Source: Pisaster brevispinus
Lineage: Eukaryota > Echinodermata > Asteroidea > Forcipulatida > Asteriidae
Reading direction: 5' to 3'
Assembly: GCA_023634235.1 (NCBI GenBank)
Contig: JAMKCF010000019.1
Span: 8,201,684-8,265,683, forward strand
DNA: 64,000 bases
Part shown: positions 10,817 to 64,000 of the stretch, piece by piece
How the letters are laid out: each line of letters begins with the position of its first letter
Numbering within the stretch: position 1 is the stretch's first letter
Position numbers and translations under genes: made by a program
Notes under the pieces: generated by a model
Database searches by the model: none
Seen by the model: the letters and a program-made list of their open reading frames with translations, nothing else
Told to the model about the DNA's origin: nothing

Positions 10817-12132
10817 AAAAGTATATCAGTGACCGGGTAACTCTAATGTAGTGTTTATAGCTTGTGTAGTGTGTACCATTCATGGTAGTAGTCAACAGAT
10901 GATGTCAAAGCCGATTAGTTTTCAACCAAAACATGTCCGATCTTGTTCTGTGGACCGTGTGTTCTTTACCAATCGGACAATGTGACGTAACAAGATATGC
11001 TGAAACTCGTTCCGTAGGCCCTATTCTTCTTCCGTTTTAATGTAGGTAAAACCACGGCAATTATTTTAGACGGGCTTTTAATGATGTAAAAGCAACCGTC
11101 ACGATGTAAAAGTGTTACAGCTACACTCATTGTAAAGACATCATATAACAAATTAAACCTTGCTGCATACGTTTCTGGACTGGAAATTATTGGGATTATC
11201 AAAAGTTTATAAAGTTGACTTTTTTTTTCTTTTTTTTTTTACAATACAGGACTCGTTTGGAAAATGGTTAACATAAATGAAACAAGCAAATTCAATCTGC
11301 AATACTGTAAACTTAATGTTTGATTTTGTAAGCATGTAAATTTTAGTATTACTTTGTGATACTACCGACCATGTTTTGTGTTTTTAAACCGGCATAAATA
11401 AATAAATAAATAATGGGATCAATCAAAAAGGTCGATTCTACGTGTGAAACTTTATTTATTTTTTTACAGGGCCTATAGGTCATCTAAAATACCTAAAGTT
11501 TAAAGTCAACAACCCCCCGCCTCACGGGAACTATATGGTAGCCGGTAAGGGGCCAGTATAGTTATACCCAAAACATAACTTAGAAAGAAAGGATAATGCA
11601 ACATAATATTTGGTTTTATTTAACCCGTCGCATTTATTTTTGTTTCCGTCACAATATTTGGGGTCATTTTTTTAATTTTTTTTTTTTTTTTTTTTTTTTT
11701 GGGGGGGGTCCAATTTTGAAATGAAATTTTTGTTTTTATTTATTTATTTGTTTATTGAATTAACTATTTATTAATTCTTTTTTTTAAAGGTTTTATTTTT
11801 CCTTTGCTTTCCTTTGGTGGGGGGGGGGGGGGGGGGGGCAGGCCCCGTGAAGGCTAGCCCTGCGGTTCAGGTTCAGAACAACAATGAGAATTGTATTCTC
11901 GTGATATCAAACAAGTATAACACGAACTGCTGATCATTGTTTTAAATGAAAAAACAAAACAAAGACACGACAATTTATAATAATAATTTTATCAACGGTG
12001 TGAGTTATACTCTGTGTATTCTGAAAATTAGATTTAGTTCGTTTTAATTGTTACATAAACTCCCAATAGTTCACTTTTCGAGTTTTTTATTTTGCATAAC
12101 CATATTTTACAATGTTGCTGTAAATTGGTTTT
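10817..12132. other. BHMT 3' UTR and intergenic DNA, no gene seen
   Basis: No coding exon found on either strand. It is A+T-rich, with homopolymer runs: poly-T near 11680-11700 and poly-G near 11820-11838. Short open frames here show no codon or family signal. Confidence 0.6.
11394..11414 (+). terminator. Probable BHMT polyadenylation signal cluster
   Basis: Overlapping AATAAA hexamers in an (AATA)n run about 580 bp after the BHMT stop at 10816. They fit a polyadenylation signal for the 3' UTR. The run is simple sequence, so chance is possible. Confidence 0.4.
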
Positions 12133-13178
12133 CTATGGTGGCCCTGAAGGGACATCGCATATCGCAAACGTGTGCGCATACGTATGCGATGTCGCGAAAT
12201 TTATCGCGAATATGTGCGCACACGTATGCAATGTCGTGAAACAATTCGCGAATATGTGCGCACATGTATGCAATGTCGTGAAACAATTCGCGAATATGTG
12301 CGCACACGTATGCAATGTCGTGAAACAATTCGCGAATATGTGCGCACATGTATGCAATGTCGTGAAACAATTCGCGAATATGTGCGCACACGTATGCAAT
12401 GTCGTGAAACAATTCGCAAATATGTGCGCACACGTATGCAATGTCGTGAAACAATTCGCGAATATGTGCGCACACGTGTGCAATGTCGCGAAACAATTTG
12501 CGAATATGTGCGCACACGTTTGCGAATTCATTTGCAATGTCGTGAATTTTATTGCATACCTTGTCGCATACCTTTGGGGTGGTGTCATTTTGCGGGCAAT
12601 TTGTTAGTGACCTAGGGAGTACGCAAGTGGCCCGGTCCCATCTTGTATACCAAAGATACTTCAAGGCAGGAGCTTGGGTACCAGGCAGGTACATTTTAGT
12701 GTGGCCATGCCTAGCCGGCCAGCCACATGGTGATGGTACAGCATCATATCACAAAACAAAAGGTCCATGCAAACAATCGTCGGACTATTCTCACTAAAAT
12801 GAGCACCGGTACAATGGTTAGTATAATAGTTATTCACTTATGAGTGCGCTCGAAGGTAAATTAGTCAGACCCTATTTATATCTATTTGTACGTCTCGATC
12901 CCAGACTAGCTGCTACAACTCCCCAGTTCATTAGGAATTTTATTGAATGGTATACGACAAGGTATGCAATAAAATTCACGACATTGCAAATGAATTCGCA
13001 AACGTGTGCGCACATATTCGCGAATTGTTTCACGACATTGCATACGTGTGCGCACATATTCGCGAATTGTTTCACGACATTGCATACGTGTGCGCACATA
13101 TTCGCGATTTATTTCGCGACATCGCATACGTATGCGCACACGTTTGCGATATGCGATGTCCCTTCAGGGTCACCATAG
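12133..13178. mobile_element. 1046-bp foldback element with 42-bp satellite arms
   Basis: Left arm 12133-12572 (440 bp) and right arm 12949-13178 (230 bp) are inverted copies. Ends are CTATGGTGGCCCTGAAGGGA and its near-perfect complement TCCCTTCAGGGTCACCATAG, each flanked outside by TTTT. Each arm has an outer unique part, a tandem array of 42-bp units (about 7 left, 2 right; the 210-bp arm difference is exactly five units), and an inner unique part. The loop 12573-12948 shows no gene. Every unit holds the self-complementary TGTGCGCACA. Because 42 is a multiple of 3 and the unit lacks stops in several frames, five long overlapping open frames arise on both strands; they are artefacts. Likely a non-autonomous DNA transposon. 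Confidence 0.88.
12190..12530. repeat. 42-bp tandem satellite array in left foldback arm
   Basis: About seven nearly identical 42-bp units containing TGTGCGCACACGTATGCAAT and a GTGAAACAATTCGCGAA segment. Units alternate mainly between CACACGTATG and CACATGTATG. The inverted counterpart at about 13000-13110 has two units. Confidence 0.9.
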
Positions 13179-13290
13179 TTTTCCCCCCTAACGTTGAAGT
13201 TGACAGGCGAGCGAGCTGGAGGCCGGGGAAACCCCTGGTGAATCTGGTGTTCGGTATAAAAATATTAAATAACCACCTCACCATACCTTG

Positions 13291-13395
13291 GCCCAACTTC
13301 ATAGAGCTGCTTTAAGCAGAACATATTGCTTAACAATTGTCTGCTAAGCAGAAATGAGCAGGATACCAGTCACATTGTACCATGTGACATGGTAC
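13291..13395. mobile_element. Partial GGGCCCAATTT-family hairpin element
   Basis: GCCCAACTTCATAGAGCTGC followed by TTTAAGCAG and GAAATGAGCAGGATACCAGT matches the complete element at 50874-51066. The second end is missing or degenerate. Confidence 0.6.
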
Positions 13396-14186
13396 AATAT
13401 GCGCAACCGATTAAAATGGAGAGCTCGGGCGAGGCGTTTTTCTCAGTAGGGGGAAAGCAAAGAATCCCATCAACCAAGATCCAAAACTAAACATGTGAGA
13501 TACACCGCTACGATAAGCAATCTATACTAATTTATTTACTAACTTATTTCACTAATTTATTGCTGGAAATGACTGGGAAAAACCTTTGGATATAACAGAC
13601 ACAGATCTTTTTCGATTGATTGCTGAGACTAGTTTGTCACCCAATATTTTACCGCGACACTCCAAACTTAAATAACAAATTATTGGATTGGCCCGTCCAT
13701 TATTACGGATAATTATCGGGCACTTTGCAGCTGCATCGTTTCCAAAAAAAAGTCACCCTCTCTCATTTGTAGTAAAAACAACAAACCCAAAACAAACCTC
13801 GTTTCACGGCTCCGCAAGTTGTGTGTCTAATGGAGTCATCCACTATGTTTAAGAGGTTCCCCCTTCATTTTCAGAGTGTGGAGCGGACGTGTGTGTCTGT
13901 GTTTATTGTTTAAAAAACAACCCTCAAATGACAAGGATCTGTGTGTGATTTACATAAGCAAGTATTGAATGCATTTCGTTCGTGCATTCCTGTTGCAGAG
14001 TATCATGATCACTCAGTGAGATCCGGCTTTTCCATTTCACTCTATACTTTGCCTCATGTTAAAATGGAATAGTCCAGATTTCATCTCGTGATTATGTTCT
14101 GCGACATTGCACGCATTATATACTGCTTTGCACGTACGTGTAACGCGCGCGTTGGGTGTAAAATGAGGAGCATGCTGGTCTAGATA
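13396..14186. other. Intergenic, nothing recognised
   Basis: No exon, tRNA-like box or clear repeat was found here. Confidence 0.5.
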
Positions 14187-14319
14187 AGGCCGTGTCCGAA
14201 ACGGCAACTTCGGCTACAGCTACAGCTATAGATCAGCGCGTCTGCCAGTGTTGAAGAATAGGCAGACGCGCGCGATCTAGCCGTAGCTGTAGCCGAAGTC
14301 GCCGTTTCGGACACGGCCT
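14187..14319. mobile_element. 133-bp hairpin MITE, copy 1 of 3
   Basis: Near-perfect palindrome AGGCCGTGTCCGAAACGGC ... GCCGTTTCGGACACGGCCT with long arms containing CTTCGGCTACAGCTACAGCT and a short central CAGTGTTGAAGAATAGGCAG loop. No coding capacity. Other copies are at 22907-23037 and 38702-38832. Confidence 0.9.
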
Positions 14320-16417
14320 AATGTTTCCATTATCTATCGAGCAGCAAGCTCCCCACCGCCCGCGTAAAACCTATTGCGAAGTAGTCTTTGCATCCAATAA
14401 CTTGTGTATTGTAGCTCCTTGTTAAGATTTTCGTAAAGTTCGCCAAAAAATCCCAAAGGGTCCTAGGTGTGGTTCTTTAATATGTGCTGTGTAATGACCC
14501 CCCCCCAAAAAAAAAAGGAAAACAAAATTGTGACATTTTTATCAGAAAGCCTACTTGTAATGGCAATAAGCATCCTGCGAACTTACTTCGTCTGAAGTGC
14601 CCCCGTTGAAACCAATAACAGTATGTCGAAAAATGTGAATCTCCAAAGATCACCATTTGACACGTTCGAGGTGTCCGTTTGAATGTTGCCCTCAACGCGT
14701 GCTTCTTTATCACGCTAAACATGAATGGATTTGACGGTCTTGATGAAAATACCATCAGTTTTTGCTGTTTCTCACTAAGTAGACATTGCAACTTTCACAG
14801 GTGAAATTGATAGTTTTCTTTCAGCATTACGTTGAGAAAAAAAAAACCCAAACGAGTGACCCGCCCACCTTTAAAGTTGTCAAATAGATGAATGATGCTG
14901 TCTCAAAAATTCATGTAAAGGGTCGTTAATTATCCTTCATAAATAATAAGTTACAAATTCCCCTCGGTTTAAATAGTTGCACCTCACCTCCCTCTTACCA
15001 GAACATTATGTTGACGTCACACTTTGAGGCTCGTGATTCATTGGGTCTTGTCATTATAGGGGAACCATTTAATTGATCTCTGTAATAGATCAATGGGGGA
15101 ACCTACGACACGTTTATACTAATTTCTATAGAGGGCGTGTGTCGAAACGCTTTTATTCGACGTGGCATTAACGTGCACACACTGTACTAGACTGTGCGTG
15201 TGATTTTAGTAGTGTGTGCATTACATCATGCAGATATGATAGTGCAAGTGTCACCTGGCCGGTAGTAGTCTCCTAAAAAGTACCCCAAATAAACCAACTT
15301 CTGGACTAAATTTTCACCCTTGAAGTTGTTTGATGTAAACACTGGAAAAGGAGGTGGTTATAAGGGTCATTGGAACTCGAAAAAAATGTAAGTTCAATGT
15401 GTTTTTCGGTGAATATACTTTGGAATAAATCGTGATTAATTTAAGTGCATAAATGTACATGTCCGTAAACTAGGCAAATTGGTACTTGTGCTTAGTGAAT
15501 GAGTTAGTGAATGAGAATGGTTGATGTTTTGGGAAAGTGAAATGCATGCTGTGTACGTGAAGTCAGGGAAAATTTCCTTATCCGACTGCCACTTTTTCAT
15601 TCATTGTTTCCAAAATCAACATCTCATTTGAGTAAATAAAGATACTATTTTATTTAATGAAAAAGTGGAAATTTTTGGATAAATAGTACAAAATTATACA
15701 GAAATGTTACTTATTAATACTTGGTTACCAAATTTACAAATATACAAAGAAATGAAGTTTTCTTCAGTATTTAGAAGTGTTAGTACCACCTAGTAGTAGG
15801 TAAGGTAGGCTTAGGTCGTAGTACATCGTCATGACTGCTCACAACATGCATATTTATTCTTTCTTTTTTTATTGTTTTCTAAATTAGAACAAATACAGTG
15901 GTTCATGCATTCAAATGTTTTTGGGTGTAAAATTATCCAAACCATAATATTTGGAAGGGAATCCTTTCTTTCTCAAAATAGTTTTTACCATCAACAGCTG
16001 CAGTACGATTAATCAATCAAGTTTTTATGGTAATTAGTTGTTTGTGTAGTTACGAATCTATGACCCTACCTTTCATCTGACAGTCACTTTGGCTTGACAG
16101 AATCTTATTTAAATTCATGTTTATTTCACTAAAGTCAAAGTTAAGAAAAAAGTGGCGCTCTGATTCAGCATCTTTTCCCTACAAAATTCTGTGTCCCCCC
16201 TAAATAAAAGGATTTCTTACTATTTTGCAACGTGTGTAGCACAAGGAAGGACCATGGTTGTTGCAGATATATTTATGTGGCATTTAACTGACTATTTATT
16301 ACTTAAAAACTGAGAAATTTAACATAGTTTTCTTCATGGTAAAAATTTTACAAGCAGTATAAAAAGACTGAGTATTTTGATGTTTTCTTCGTGATGTAGT
16401 CTTTTGTTTTTCATTAG
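14320..16417. other. Upstream region of SEC23, probable promoter and 5' UTR exon somewhere inside
   Basis: No coding exon is seen. A splice-acceptor-like TTTTTCATTAG ends at 16417, 12 bp before the SEC23 ATG, so an untranslated first exon probably lies upstream. A CGACGTGGCA sequence at 15159-15168 resembles the ER-stress/CREB3L-type core. Neither promoter nor first exon can be placed with confidence. Confidence 0.35.
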
Positions 16418-16423
16418 TCATAA

Positions 16424-64000
<47,577 letters not shown>

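Noticed and set aside
12092..12615. Long open frames on both strands suggesting a Cys/His-rich repeat protein
   Set aside because: Several frames are open at once because the 42-bp unit is a multiple of three without stops, inside a foldback element.
12133..13178. CRISPR-like array of repeats
   Set aside because: Units are contiguous with no unique spacers, in animal DNA, and mirrored in an inverted arm.

Overview
This is animal nuclear DNA: GT-AG introns of 0.1-26 kb, one gene per promoter, and many short interspersed and hairpin repeats. The proteins are deuterostome-like and the SINE and MITE types resemble those I associate with echinoderms. An echinoderm (possibly a sea star) is my best guess, but it is inference. 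Three protein genes can be read exon by exon. Nothing looks bacterial or viral. || Region 1 (1-10,816): a complete betaine/S-methylmethionine-homocysteine methyltransferase gene (BHMT family, + strand, 9 exons, 374 aa). Its 5' region and first exon lie in a 2.9-kb block present twice in tandem (1-2893 and 3614-6504) and almost identical. Between the two copies sits a 667-bp inverted copy (2900-3566) of the gene's own exon 4 end, exon 5 and flanking introns. || Region 2 (10,817-16,429): intergenic. It holds a 1046-bp foldback element (12133-13178) whose arms carry a 42-bp satellite (about 7 units against 2), plus a 133-bp hairpin MITE. || Region 3 (16,430-64,000): SEC23, the COPII coat GTPase-activating subunit, + strand, 15 coding exons read (715 codons). 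The last 50 or so residues lie beyond the window. Intron 10 is 26.1 kb and contains, on the opposite strand, a complete two-exon class A GPCR gene of 398 aa (43563-48471). SEC23 introns are full of tRNA-derived SINEs, hairpin MITEs (some nested), and tandem repeats. || The three genes have no evident shared pathway: methionine cycle, ER export and receptor signalling. The most notable points are the duplicated/inverted BHMT locus, which could give a pre-mRNA with a 667-bp perfect intramolecular duplex (or could be an assembly error), the foldback element built of a 42-bp satellite, the nested antisense GPCR, and a duplicated splice donor in SEC23 intron 7.
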